NCBI GenBank assembly: GCA_964652195.1
Contig: CAZZBB010000067.1
Span: 30,312-94,311, forward strand
Source of the DNA: MSPOR6 sp964652195
GTDB taxonomy: Bacteria > Poribacteria > WGA-4E > WGA-3G
Direction: 5' to 3'
DNA length: 64,000 nt
Shown: in pieces, positions 1 to 7,442 of the stretch
How the letters are laid out: every line of letters starts with the position of its first letter
How positions within the stretch are numbered: the stretch's first letter is position 1
Notes under the pieces: model-generated
Database searches by the model: none
What the model was told of the DNA's origin: nothing
What the model saw: only the letters and a program-made list of their open reading frames with translations
Translations under genes and position numbers: made by a program

Positions 1-543
1 GTAGCTCTGGGACGGACACGTTCGCTTGATCCCACAAAACTACGAGAAACTCTCTCAGATCCAGTTGTGGATACACGGAAAGATACTGCACGCACAATCG
101 GAGAATCTGGTACAGTTGCTCTTATAGATGATCTCATCCTTGTGGCAAATGGAGAAAAGGAAGACAATAAAGATGTTCGACGCATAGCAACACAAGCTTT
201 AGGAGTACTCGCTGAGCCTTCCACTACAGACGCATTGATTCAAATCATGAATAAGGATGAAAATCATATTGAAATAAGGAGAGATGCTGCACGTGCTCTT
301 GGAAAAATAGCTTCAGACGGTGCTGTATCTGCACTTGTGGATAAATTCACGAAACTATATGCTGAGAAAACTGAACGGGCATTCCAATTAGATATAATAC
401 GAGCAATGGGTGATGCAAAAGACGATAGCACAGTACAAATTTTAGAAACTGTCTTGGAAGATACAGATGCAGATATACATTTTCTTGCGGCATCCGTCCT
501 CTTTGATATAACAGCAAATGGATACGGATATAATCGATTGTAA
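1..543 (+). CDS. HEAT-repeat protein, 5'-truncated by window edge
   Basis: The frame is open from base 1 and ends with TAA at 541-543, so about 180 C-terminal residues are visible and the start lies outside the window. The protein is built of two-helix repeats of roughly 30-35 residues with the Ala/Leu/Arg spacing of HEAT/PBS-lyase repeats (for example RRIATQALGVLAE and IRRDAARALGKIA). Such alpha-solenoids are binding scaffolds; no catalytic motif is visible, so no partner can be named. The final residues lose the repeat pattern. Confidence 0.75.
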   Translation, partial: VALGRTRSLDPTKLRETLSDPVVDTRKDTARTIGESGTVALIDDLILVANGEKEDNKDVRRIATQALGVLAEPSTTDALIQIMNKDENHIEIRRDAARALGKIASDGAVSALVDKFTKLYAEKTERAFQLDIIRAMGDAKDDSTVQILETVLEDTDADIHFLAASVLFDITANGYGYNRL

Positions 544-602
544 CGGTAATCAATATTATTATGCATTCCAATGCAACGAATTGGTCATAATTTCATTTCT
601 TT

Positions 603-632
603 TGTAGCATAAACTTTCCAGTTTGTGCTACA
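603..632. repeat. 30-bp palindromic intergenic unit, copy A
   Basis: Near-perfect inverted repeat with arms TGTAGCATAAACT and AGTTTGTGCTACA around a short TTTCC centre. Other copies are at 18387-18433 (partly duplicated) and 18523-18551, and a decayed copy at 2031-2058. It lies in the gap after the HEAT-repeat gene. It has no U-tract, so it is not an obvious terminator. Confidence 0.75.
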
Positions 633-667
633 TTACGTCTAATTTCTAACAATAGGTAATAGAAAAA

Positions 668-686
668 AATAATAGAAATGGTATTA
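668..686. repeat. Short dispersed repeat (AATAGAAATGGTATTA type)
   Basis: The core ATAGAAATGGTATTA recurs at 18478-18493 and 18592-18607. Here, as there, it lies downstream of a palindromic TGTAGCA unit, 36 bp after copy A. The pairing at two distant sites suggests one compound repeat element. Confidence 0.5.
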
Positions 687-718
687 CAACCATTAACCAA
701 TTACGAATAGGAGTTTAA

Positions 719-1042
719 ATGGCATTTTTTGAATTAAGGCAATACCGCACACAACCCGGACAACGTGAGAACTGGGTGAAATATATGGAAGAGACTATCA
801 TCCCGTATCAGATTTCAAAAGGAATGGTAGTGATCGGTAGTTTCATCGGTGAGGAAGAAGATGATCTATACGTTTGGATACGACGGTTTGAAAGTGAAGA
901 ACAACGCGAACAACTTTACGCTGCTGTTTATGAAGATGACCGATGGGTAAATGAAATTTCACCTCAAGTTGGTGAACTCATTGACAGATCCAAGATTGAG
1001 GTTACCCGTATGGAACCCACTTCACGGTCACCACATCAATAG
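719..1042 (+). CDS. NIPSNAP family protein
   Basis: A 107-residue protein that begins with the FFELRQYRTQPGQ segment typical of the NIPSNAP family, a ferredoxin-like alpha/beta barrel fold often found as a dimer. Length fits a single-domain bacterial member. A TAGGAG ribosome site lies 5-6 bases before the ATG. The PhyH-family gene starts 17 bases after its stop, so the two are probably cotranscribed. NIPSNAP proteins commonly sit beside oxidoreductases of small-molecule catabolism, but no biochemical function can be assigned here. Confidence 0.85.
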   Translation: MAFFELRQYRTQPGQRENWVKYMEETIIPYQISKGMVVIGSFIGEEEDDLYVWIRRFESEEQREQLYAAVYEDDRWVNEISPQVGELIDRSKIEVTRMEPTSRSPHQ

Positions 1043-1059
1043 AATTATGGAGATTCCGC

Positions 1060-1806
1060 ATGAACACAGAAGAAAAATATCTGTTCGATCTATGGGGATA
1101 TGTCAATATTGAAGGTGTGTTGGGTAATGAAGACCTGACAGAACTAAATGCATTAATCGATTCACAAAACTATCCTGACCCAGAAAACGAAAATATTCAT
1201 TCTCAACGTTTCGGCGGTTTTTTAAGCTGGGAAAATGACGCATTTCGCAGACTTCTTAACCACCCACGTATCATGCCATGTTTAGCTGAAATTGTCGGTC
1301 CAAAATTTAGACTCGATCATGTCTACGGTATCCTGATGATTGATGGAAATCCTGGGGGTACACTTCACGGTGGCGGCACACCTTACGACCCATCACAATA
1401 TTATGTCTTCAGAAATGACCGTATGTATAACGGACTAACTGTTGTCTCTTGGGCATTAACAGATATGCTTCCTGGTCATGGTGGTTTCTGCTGTATCCCC
1501 GGAAGTCATAAAAGCAACTATCCCTGTCCTCCACAGTTCCGACCCGTAATAGAAAACAAGACTTGTATGGCACCCGTTCATCAAAAAGCAGGTGATGTCG
1601 TTATTTTCACTGAGGCATTAACACATGGAACCCTACCATGGACTGCATCACATGAACGACGCTCAATTCTATTCAAGTATTCTCCTGGACATGCATCCTG
1701 GGGACAAGGTAGATATGACGATGATCTTCGTGAACTGATGACTGAAGAAGATCAGAAGTTGATGCTTGAACCCCCTTACGTCGCACATCGAAAAACAGTG
1801 GTGTAA
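1060..1806 (+). CDS. Phytanoyl-CoA dioxygenase (PhyH) family protein with HxG motif
   Basis: A 248-residue member of the PhyH family, non-haem Fe(II)/2-oxoglutarate enzymes of jelly-roll fold. Recognisable segments are the central GGFCCIPGSHKSN stretch (about residues 141-153), a distal His in FTEALTHG (His189) and Arg200/201, the usual 2-oxoglutarate anchor region. The proximal metal motif is LHGGG (His103-Gly-Gly105) instead of the usual HxD, so the carboxylate ligand is missing at the expected place; Asp110 a few residues on could substitute. Iron/2-oxoglutarate halogenases also have HxG/HxA, but activity cannot be deduced from this alone. It is probably in an operon with the NIPSNAP gene; the substrate is unknown. 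Confidence 0.82.
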   Translation: MNTEEKYLFDLWGYVNIEGVLGNEDLTELNALIDSQNYPDPENENIHSQRFGGFLSWENDAFRRLLNHPRIMPCLAEIVGPKFRLDHVYGILMIDGNPGGTLHGGGTPYDPSQYYVFRNDRMYNGLTVVSWALTDMLPGHGGFCCIPGSHKSNYPCPPQFRPVIENKTCMAPVHQKAGDVVIFTEALTHGTLPWTASHERRSILFKYSPGHASWGQGRYDDDLRELMTEEDQKLMLEPPYVAHRKTVV

Positions 1807-2142
1807 TACGGTGTGTAAAATAATTCCCATTTTACCTAACACCAATGAAATCTCAAATTCCAATTCATCCTGTCTGAATTTCGAGATTGACAGTTTATTC
1901 TCCACTACTTATAGTTAGGACAATTCTAATTTAGGGAAACTGAGTATCTAATAATAAGTCTATTTTAACGCCAGCTTGATAATAAGAAATGTCAGTTCTA
2001 TAAACAGTATTTTGTCCTGAGGACTGTCTTTGTAAAACAAACTTTCCAGTTTGTGCAATCGGGTGTTAGTTAAAAGTTCGGGTTACAATGTGTCTTATCA
2101 AACTCACGTTATTTTAACAGTTTTCTATATCAAAAATACCAC

Positions 2143-2173
2143 ACTCCAGCGGAGTACTATGTCTATAGAAAAC
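2143..2173 (+). repeat. Hairpin-plus-tail repeat, copy 1
   Basis: Hairpin ACTCC-AGC-GGAGT (2143-2155) followed by a tail containing ATGTCTATAGAAAAC. The tail matches copies 2 and 3, but the hairpin sequence differs from theirs. This fits REP-like elements in which stem structure is kept while stem sequence varies. Confidence 0.65.
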
Positions 2174-2213
2174 TTAATACATATTTAAGTAATATATGAA
2201 TTAACAAATGTGG

Positions 2214-2284
2214 TTCACGGAGAATTGGTCTACTTAAAAATATAAACCCTTATAGAATAAGGGTTCGTAAAATCGCTCCGTGAA
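2214..2284. repeat. Nested inverted repeat, 71 bp
   Basis: Outer 9-bp perfect arms TTCACGGAG (2214-2222) and CTCCGTGAA (2276-2284) enclose an inner perfect 9-bp hairpin, AACCCTTAT-AGA-ATAAGGGTT (2245-2265). No ORF is inside. Size and architecture resemble the element at 34315-34386, though the sequences differ. It could be a small MITE-like element or a structured RNA. Confidence 0.6.
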
Positions 2285-2577
2285 GGTTTCCGTGAAAGTG
2301 TAAACTTTTTAAGACGACAAAAATTAACAGGTTTTGCAATACACAGGGTCCATGCATCTAACATAATTAGCCATTTTATTTCATTTTGAAAGTATGAGAA
2401 GCGTTCTTCTCTTCCTCTTCTGTAGGAGGGAATCCGATCCCAAGCTTAACTAAAAACGGAAAGTGACTCAAAGAACATACTTCCAGTGCTTTAATGCCAA
2501 AAACTTATGCCATTTGCAATTGATAGATTTACATTATGACTTACGCGATACAAGGAATATCATATACGTATTTATGA

Positions 2578-2608
2578 GTCCCGTAGGGACGAAATGTCTA
2601 TAGAAAAC
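2578..2608 (+). repeat. Hairpin-plus-tail repeat, copy 2
   Basis: Hairpin GTCCC-GTA-GGGAC (2578-2590) followed by GAAATGTCTATAGAAAAC. The tail is nearly identical to those of copies 1 and 3. Confidence 0.7.
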
Positions 2609-2628
2609 ATGTTTATCCATTGTCTTGA

Positions 2629-2656
2629 GTCCCATAGGGACGGAATGTTTATAGAA
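2629..2656 (+). repeat. Hairpin-plus-tail repeat, copy 3
   Basis: Hairpin GTCCC-ATA-GGGAC (2629-2641) followed by GGAATGTTTATAGAA. It is in the same orientation as copy 2 and starts about 50 bp after it. Confidence 0.7.
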
Positions 2657-2752
2657 TACCTTATAAACTAAATTGACTTTTCTGATCTGGAATTAATGTA
2701 AACTAATTAAGTAAAATTAGTATCAGTTTAATCTATTGATAGTAAATCATAC

Positions 2753-3898
2753 CTACCAATCCGCAACGCTACCGTCGGTATCATAATAGTATTCGCCGCC
2801 GAGTTCTTCAGTATAGGTGTCAAGGATTTGCTCCGCCTCCTTCTCATCTATCTCAAAACCTAATCCAGGCTTTGTGGGTAATTCAATATGACCATCAATA
2901 ACCTGCCACTCATCTTTAAATAACCCTGCACCTAACCCGACATCAATTTGTTCCTGAATGAGAAAATTTGGCACAACAGCATCAACATGAAGGGATGCAG
3001 AAAAAGCAACAGGACCGATTGCACAGTGTGGAGCAATATGCATATAGTATACCTCTGCCATGTTGGAGATTTTCTTCAGTTCTGTAATCCCTCCTGCATG
3101 AGATGTATCCGGCTGCAAATATGCTACAGCCTGTTTCTCAATTACCTCACGAAATTCCCATCGAGAAAGAAGACGTTCACCGATAGCAATTGGATATGGT
3201 ACATGGTCAGAAACCAATTTTAATGCATCTACATTCTCTTGTGGAACTGGCTCCTCAACAAACATGGGACGCATCCCTTTTATCTCATTACACACCTCAA
3301 TCGCAAGAGCAGGTGTCATCTTACCATGAAAATCAAAGGCAAGTTCTACATCAGGACCAACCATTTCACGCATTTCATAGGCACGTTCAACAAAATCATC
3401 AATCACAGCAGGAGGCTCATGACCACGCCATTTTCCACCAGGTCCACTCTTGAACGCGGAATAATTACCCTTACTCTGTAGGAAATCAAGACGTTCTTTT
3501 GCTGCACCTAACCCCTCATCACTCATGCTACCGATACCCCAGTGAGCATACACTCGGATACGATCACGTACCTCACCCCCTAACAGTTTGTAGGAAGGTA
3601 CATCATAGTATTTTCCAGCGATATCCCATAATGCCTGATCAATACCAGACAATGCAGACATTAATACATTACCTCCTCTAAAGAAGGCGGATCGATAAAC
3701 ATGTTGCCAATGATGTTCAATACGTAGAGGATCTTTACCGATAAAATACTCAGTCAGTTCTTCCACTGCTGCCCACGTGCTTTTAGGTTTGCCTTCAAGT
3801 GTGGTTTCACCCCAACCAACGATTCCAGTATCCGTCGTAATCTTAACAAGTCGCATTCGATGACGAGGATAGAATTGGTCAATCTTCACAATTTTCAT
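2753..3898 (-). CDS. dgoD: Galactonate dehydratase-type enolase (mandelate racemase family)
   Basis: An enolase-superfamily acid-sugar dehydratase of 381 residues, almost the 382 of E. coli DgoD. The superfamily metal ligands are Asp189 (in AFDFHGK), Glu215 (FVEEP) and Glu241 (IGERL); the DgoD-type catalytic histidines are His191 and His291 (HIAPH). All five lie at a constant +6 offset from the E. coli residues, which supports D-galactonate dehydratase chemistry (galactonate to 2-keto-3-deoxygalactonate), although a related aldonate remains possible. The start at 3898 was chosen because AAGGAAG lies just upstream; an in-frame upstream ATG would add 15 residues without a ribosome site. It is divergent from a sulfatase gene. 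Confidence 0.85.
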   Translation of the reverse strand: MKIVKIDQFYPRHRMRLVKITTDTGIVGWGETTLEGKPKSTWAAVEELTEYFIGKDPLRIEHHWQHVYRSAFFRGGNVLMSALSGIDQALWDIAGKYYDVPSYKLLGGEVRDRIRVYAHWGIGSMSDEGLGAAKERLDFLQSKGNYSAFKSGPGGKWRGHEPPAVIDDFVERAYEMREMVGPDVELAFDFHGKMTPALAIEVCNEIKGMRPMFVEEPVPQENVDALKLVSDHVPYPIAIGERLLSRWEFREVIEKQAVAYLQPDTSHAGGITELKKISNMAEVYYMHIAPHCAIGPVAFSASLHVDAVVPNFLIQEQIDVGLGAGLFKDEWQVIDGHIELPTKPGLGFEIDEKEAEQILDTYTEELGGEYYYDTDGSVADW

Positions 3899-4014
3899 TA
3901 TTCTTCCTTTACCAAATTTATATTGATTTTTATCTTTATTCATATTTTAATGACAACAAGAAAAATTCACAACATTTAATACTATTAACTAACAACTATT
4001 AACAAGGAAAGATA

Positions 4015-5355
4015 ATGCCTTCACAACCAAATGTACTCTTTATGATTGCAGATGACCATAGGTGGGATGCCATCGCAGGGATGGGTGATCCGACTGTAAA
4101 AACCCCAACGATGGATTCACTCATGGCACGCGGAACAACCTTCCGACAGACACACATCATGGGTTCACTCGTTGGTGCTGTCTGTGTACCAAGTCGGGCA
4201 GCTGTACTCACCAGTGCTAACCTATTCAGAAGTGGTGGAAACCAGATTAACACCGATTTAGCTGTTTGGCCACAAACTATGCGGGAATCTGGATACCATA
4301 CTTTCTTCAGCGGTAAATGGCACAATGACAGAAATACCTTTTATAATTGTTTTGATGATGGTGCCAAGATATTCTTCGGTGGGATGGGTAATCAATATAA
4401 AGTTCCTGTTTTCGATTTTGATGCCACAGGAAAATATCCAAATGAAAACAAATATATTGGTGATAAATTCTCTACAGAACTGTTTACTGAATCAGCTGTA
4501 CAATTCTTAGAAAACTATGACCAAACGGATCCATTTTTCGTATATCTCTCCTTCACCTCTCCACACGATCCAAGGACACCTCCAGGAGAATATGCAACCA
4601 TGTATTCACCTGAAGATATTCCTATACCAGAGAATTTCTATCCTGAACATCCGTTCGATAATGGAGAAATGAGGATACGAGATGAAGAGTTAGCTCCGTT
4701 CCCGCGTACACCAGAAATCGTGCAACAGCACATCGCAGATTACTACGGTATGATTTCAAGTCAAGACGCTGAAATGGGACGTATGATACAAACCCTGGAA
4801 AATATCGGACAATTGGAGAATACTATTGTCATCTATACCGCTGATCACGGACTGGCAGTGGGACAGCACGGATTATTTGGTAAGCAGAATCTATATAATC
4901 ACAGCATACGTGTTCCTTCAATATTCGCTGGTCCAGGAATACCGGAAGGACAAATGGTTGATGCTCTAACCTATTTATACGATCTGTTCCCAACCGTTTG
5001 CGACCTGACAGATGTAGAATGTTCAAATACTGTTGAAGGAAGTAGTTTAGTACCATTGATGGAGGATTGTGTTGATACAGTTCGTGATTCAGTTTTTGCA
5101 GCCTACAAAGACATACATCGCACTGTAAGCGATGGACGTTGGAAACTGATACGAAACTATGTCTCTAAAGAAAATGGGAAAGGAACGGATTTAATTCAAC
5201 TATTCGATCTTGAAAATGATCCTTGGGAAATAAACAACCTCGCTGATCAGTCAGATCATGCTGAACAGATCAAAACGTTAGCTGCTGAATTGAAAAGATG
5301 GCAGAACGAAACCGATGATTTCATGAAGGATGTTCCTGTTTTGTTGAATGGTTGA
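4015..5355 (+). CDS. Sulfatase (formylglycine-dependent)
   Basis: A 446-residue alkaline-phosphatase-fold sulfatase. The Cys57-Val-Pro-Ser-Arg61 core is the signature whose Cys is converted to formylglycine. Metal and active-site residues are visible as Asp13-Asp14 (IADDH), Lys101/His103 (SGKWH), His184 (SPHDP), Asp277-His278 (TADHG) and Lys290. There is no signal peptide, so it appears cytoplasmic or is exported by a route not evident here. The divergent gene encodes an acid-sugar dehydratase, suggesting that the pair handles a sulfated sugar; the substrate is not deducible. AGGAAAG precedes the ATG. Confidence 0.88.
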   Translation: MPSQPNVLFMIADDHRWDAIAGMGDPTVKTPTMDSLMARGTTFRQTHIMGSLVGAVCVPSRAAVLTSANLFRSGGNQINTDLAVWPQTMRESGYHTFFSGKWHNDRNTFYNCFDDGAKIFFGGMGNQYKVPVFDFDATGKYPNENKYIGDKFSTELFTESAVQFLENYDQTDPFFVYLSFTSPHDPRTPPGEYATMYSPEDIPIPENFYPEHPFDNGEMRIRDEELAPFPRTPEIVQQHIADYYGMISSQDAEMGRMIQTLENIGQLENTIVIYTADHGLAVGQHGLFGKQNLYNHSIRVPSIFAGPGIPEGQMVDALTYLYDLFPTVCDLTDVECSNTVEGSSLVPLMEDCVDTVRDSVFAAYKDIHRTVSDGRWKLIRNYVSKENGKGTDLIQLFDLENDPWEINNLADQSDHAEQIKTLAAELKRWQNETDDFMKDVPVLLNG

Positions 5356-5369
5356 TTGTTAAAAAATAT

Positions 5370-5409
5370 AGGGCAAAGTCAATCTCAAAATGTGAGATGA
5401 CTTTGCCCT
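5370..5409. terminator. Bidirectional rho-independent terminator
   Basis: A long stem with arms AGGGCAAAGTCAATCTCA and TGAGATGACTTTGCCCT (one mismatch region) lies between two convergent genes. On the minus strand it is followed by TATATTTTTT, so it best serves the lipoprotein gene at 5434, and probably also stops the sulfatase transcript. Confidence 0.8.
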
Positions 5410-5433
5410 GATATTCTCAGGTTATCCTATCGG

Positions 5434-5727
5434 TTATTTACGAACACTTACTGATCTGCTACTCACTGTAACTGAACCTGCGACTGCACCTATAAGAATG
5501 TCAATTACAGTAGATGAGGTAATTATTTCATAATCACTTGCCCCACCTGCCATGGCGTTTGTATCAACTTCGTTGATCGGTACGAGTCCCCATAAGATAT
5601 ACCATTGACGGGCATTTGAGATGTCATAACCTTGTGCACCATTACCTACTTTATGGACGTGAGTAGCACAGCCAATAACTAACAACATACAAGCAATCAT
5701 TAGAACTGCAGAGTATCTTTTAAGCAT
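5434..5727 (-). CDS. Small Bor-like lipoprotein
   Basis: A 97-residue lipoprotein: basic start, hydrophobic core and lipobox VIGC with Cys20. The rest resembles the Bor/Iss type of small surface lipoprotein (a Trp-rich WYILWGLVP segment, then a short domain ending in alternating Ser/Val), but this similarity is weak. The start at 5727 has GGAG six bases upstream; an upstream in-frame ATG at 5739 lacks a ribosome site. It ends at the shared terminator and may follow the other lipoprotein gene in one transcript. Function unknown. Confidence 0.65.
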   Translation of the reverse strand: MLKRYSAVLMIACMLLVIGCATHVHKVGNGAQGYDISNARQWYILWGLVPINEVDTNAMAGGASDYEIITSSTVIDILIGAVAGSVTVSSRSVSVRK

Positions 5728-5756
5728 GATGTTCTCCATGTATTTCGTTTTAATTA

Positions 5757-6383
5757 TTACCTATAATTATCTAAATGGTCAATTGACCCGATTGATGATT
5801 CAATGGCTGACAATTCAGATTTGTATACTTCAATCGGAACGCGATAATCAACCTCAAAAACTAAAGTTTCAGGGGAATCACATATCAGTTTGATCAGTAC
5901 AAAATCTGATGCAATAACCATTAACTGGTGGATACGAAACGCATCCTTCATAAATACCGCTTGCTTAACCTTGGCTTTCGGAAATTGGTTTTGGTAAGCA
6001 ATGGTAAGATTCTGTAATAAAGTCTTATCAGGAACAATACCTGTCCAGTCTACCTTTGACACAATACAAACCGCTCTCGATCTCTCATTTAAGAAGATCC
6101 TTCGAGGAACAATTTCTAACCCTTCAATTGGTGACGTGTCTACCGCCTTCACAACTTCCGACACCATTGATTCCTCAACTTTTATCCACCCTTTCGGGGA
6201 TGCTAATCTAATCTTGAGTTCTGTATCTATTAATACAGGTTCAAGCTTGGATTCATCAACATTAAAAACAAGTGTCTCGTAGGAGTCTTCCTTTACATTA
6301 GGTTTATCGCACCCGACAAAACACAGGAATGAAATGATGATGATACATTCAAAAGAAATGGATAATACTATTTGATTTTTCAA
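5757..6383 (-). CDS. Lipoprotein of unknown function
   Basis: A 208-residue protein with a hydrophobic N-terminus and lipobox CFVGC (Cys25), so it should be lipid-anchored. The mature part is a predicted alpha/beta domain with no motif I recognise. The start codon is TTG, supported by AAGGA eight bases upstream; no nearby ATG would keep the signal peptide. It lies 29 bases before the Bor-like gene on the same strand. Confidence 0.6.
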   Translation of the reverse strand: MKNQIVLSISFECIIIISFLCFVGCDKPNVKEDSYETLVFNVDESKLEPVLIDTELKIRLASPKGWIKVEESMVSEVVKAVDTSPIEGLEIVPRRIFLNERSRAVCIVSKVDWTGIVPDKTLLQNLTIAYQNQFPKAKVKQAVFMKDAFRIHQLMVIASDFVLIKLICDSPETLVFEVDYRVPIEVYKSELSAIESSIGSIDHLDNYR

Positions 6384-6839
6384 TATGATAGTCCTTGTTC
6401 AGACAATAACGAATAAAGAGTAAATAAAGATTACGTTTAATGAAATAAAGTTCATTGCACGTAATCTCTTAGGTAAACTACCTTTCAATTAATGTAGGAT
6501 TGTTTTATTTAATCTATCTCTATCCGTATACAATCTGAATCAACTCAAAACCACTATTACAAATCTATCCAGACAATATTCTCTCAGTGAAAATAACTGT
6601 AAATTCATTTCTGAACAACATTTGCTGAGATATTAGCAAGATTGAAATGTTAATCATCGTATTAACTTTAGGAATTTAATCTATACTTCAAGTGTATAGT
6701 TCATTTGTTAAATCACCTATCCATTCTCACTAAAATGGTATATATGAATGTTACTCATTTTTCCAAATACCATTGACTTTCAACCCTCTCTTACGTTAAT
6801 CTATTAATCAAGGATACCAGCATCTGCAAAGGAACACAA
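6384..6839. other. Divergent intergenic region, no gene
   Basis: No gene is seen between the minus-strand lipoprotein and the plus-strand secreted protein. The main structure is the inverted repeat at 6428-6467. The remainder is AT-rich sequence presumably carrying promoters for both sides; none is clear enough to mark. Confidence 0.6.
6428..6467. repeat. Long imperfect hairpin in divergent promoter region
   Basis: Perfect outer arms AGATTACGT (6428-6436) and ACGTAATCT (6459-6467) plus an inner AATGAA/TTCATT pair around a 6-base loop. Its place between divergent genes and lack of a T-run suggest a binding site or 5'-UTR structure rather than a terminator. Confidence 0.55.
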
Positions 6840-7367
6840 ATGAAACTCAATCACGCAATCTTGAACCGAGCTACTCTCTGGATTACTTCTATTCTTATTC
6901 TCAATTTTGCAATAATTGCACCGGTACAAGCAGCATCCCGTAAACATACGTTTGAAATATCCCTGTTAATATCAGGATTAGGTTTACAAGTCGGTAGTAC
7001 AATTCTTAACACCTCTGCACAGGAACGATACGAGGACTATCTCACCGCTACTATTCAAGAGGATATCCAAAATAAAAAAGATGCAGCTGCTGCACACCAA
7101 AATGCAAGTGTTATCATGCGACGGGTTGGATATGGGTGTATAGGATTAGCTGTTGTACTCTCTATTTTCAAACACATCGATAATATAGAGAATAACACTG
7201 TACCTTCAGTTGAGATTCAGACCATGTCTAATAATAGATTATATCTTACAGATTACAAATACAAACCTACTGGATTTCTATTAAATGAGTCACTACGATT
7301 TAGATTACGTCCACACTACGACTTTCAAACACAACGTGCTTCCATAAGTTTATTTCACAAATTCTAA
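6840..7367 (+). CDS. Secreted or inner-membrane protein of unknown function
   Basis: A 175-residue protein with a clear signal peptide (cleavage likely after PVQA near residue 31), a short hydrophobic stretch, a helical charged segment (about 65-90, AQERYEDYL to AAAAHQNAS) and a second hydrophobic helix (about 97-110). The C-terminus has alternating aromatic residues (LRFRLRPHYDF, ASISLFHKF) that could be beta strands. AAAGGA lies before the ATG. It leads a group of three envelope genes. I do not recognise the family. Confidence 0.6.
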   Translation: MKLNHAILNRATLWITSILILNFAIIAPVQAASRKHTFEISLLISGLGLQVGSTILNTSAQERYEDYLTATIQEDIQNKKDAAAAHQNASVIMRRVGYGCIGLAVVLSIFKHIDNIENNTVPSVEIQTMSNNRLYLTDYKYKPTGFLLNESLRFRLRPHYDFQTQRASISLFHKF

Positions 7368-7442
7368 GTTGTTCTATGACCAATTCCTGTATGTTAACTT
7401 CCATATCTACTAATTGACTTATTTCAGTAAAGGAGATTCTTG

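Larger units (their letters stand above)
1807..2752. other. Gene-free, repeat-rich gap
   Basis: No ORF of 60 codons or more fits here. The gap holds an imperfect stem-loop right after the PhyH gene (arms AATCTCAAATTC at 1849 and GAATTTCGAGATT at 1877), a decayed copy of the palindromic TGTAGCA unit (2031-2058), a nested inverted repeat (2214-2284) and three hairpin-plus-tail repeats (2143-2173, 2578-2608, 2629-2656). The PhyH gene reads in from the left and the dehydratase gene ends at the right, so it is a convergent intergenic region. Confidence 0.7.

Noticed and set aside
2578..2656. Two similar units about 50 bp apart considered as a minimal CRISPR
   Set aside because: Stem sequences vary and a third copy is 430 bp away; no cas gene is present. 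A REP-like element fits better.
2948..3681. Several plus-strand ORFs of 60-91 codons opposite the dehydratase gene
   Set aside because: They lie wholly antisense to a well-conserved enzyme, have no family resemblance and lack ribosome sites; they are codon shadows.
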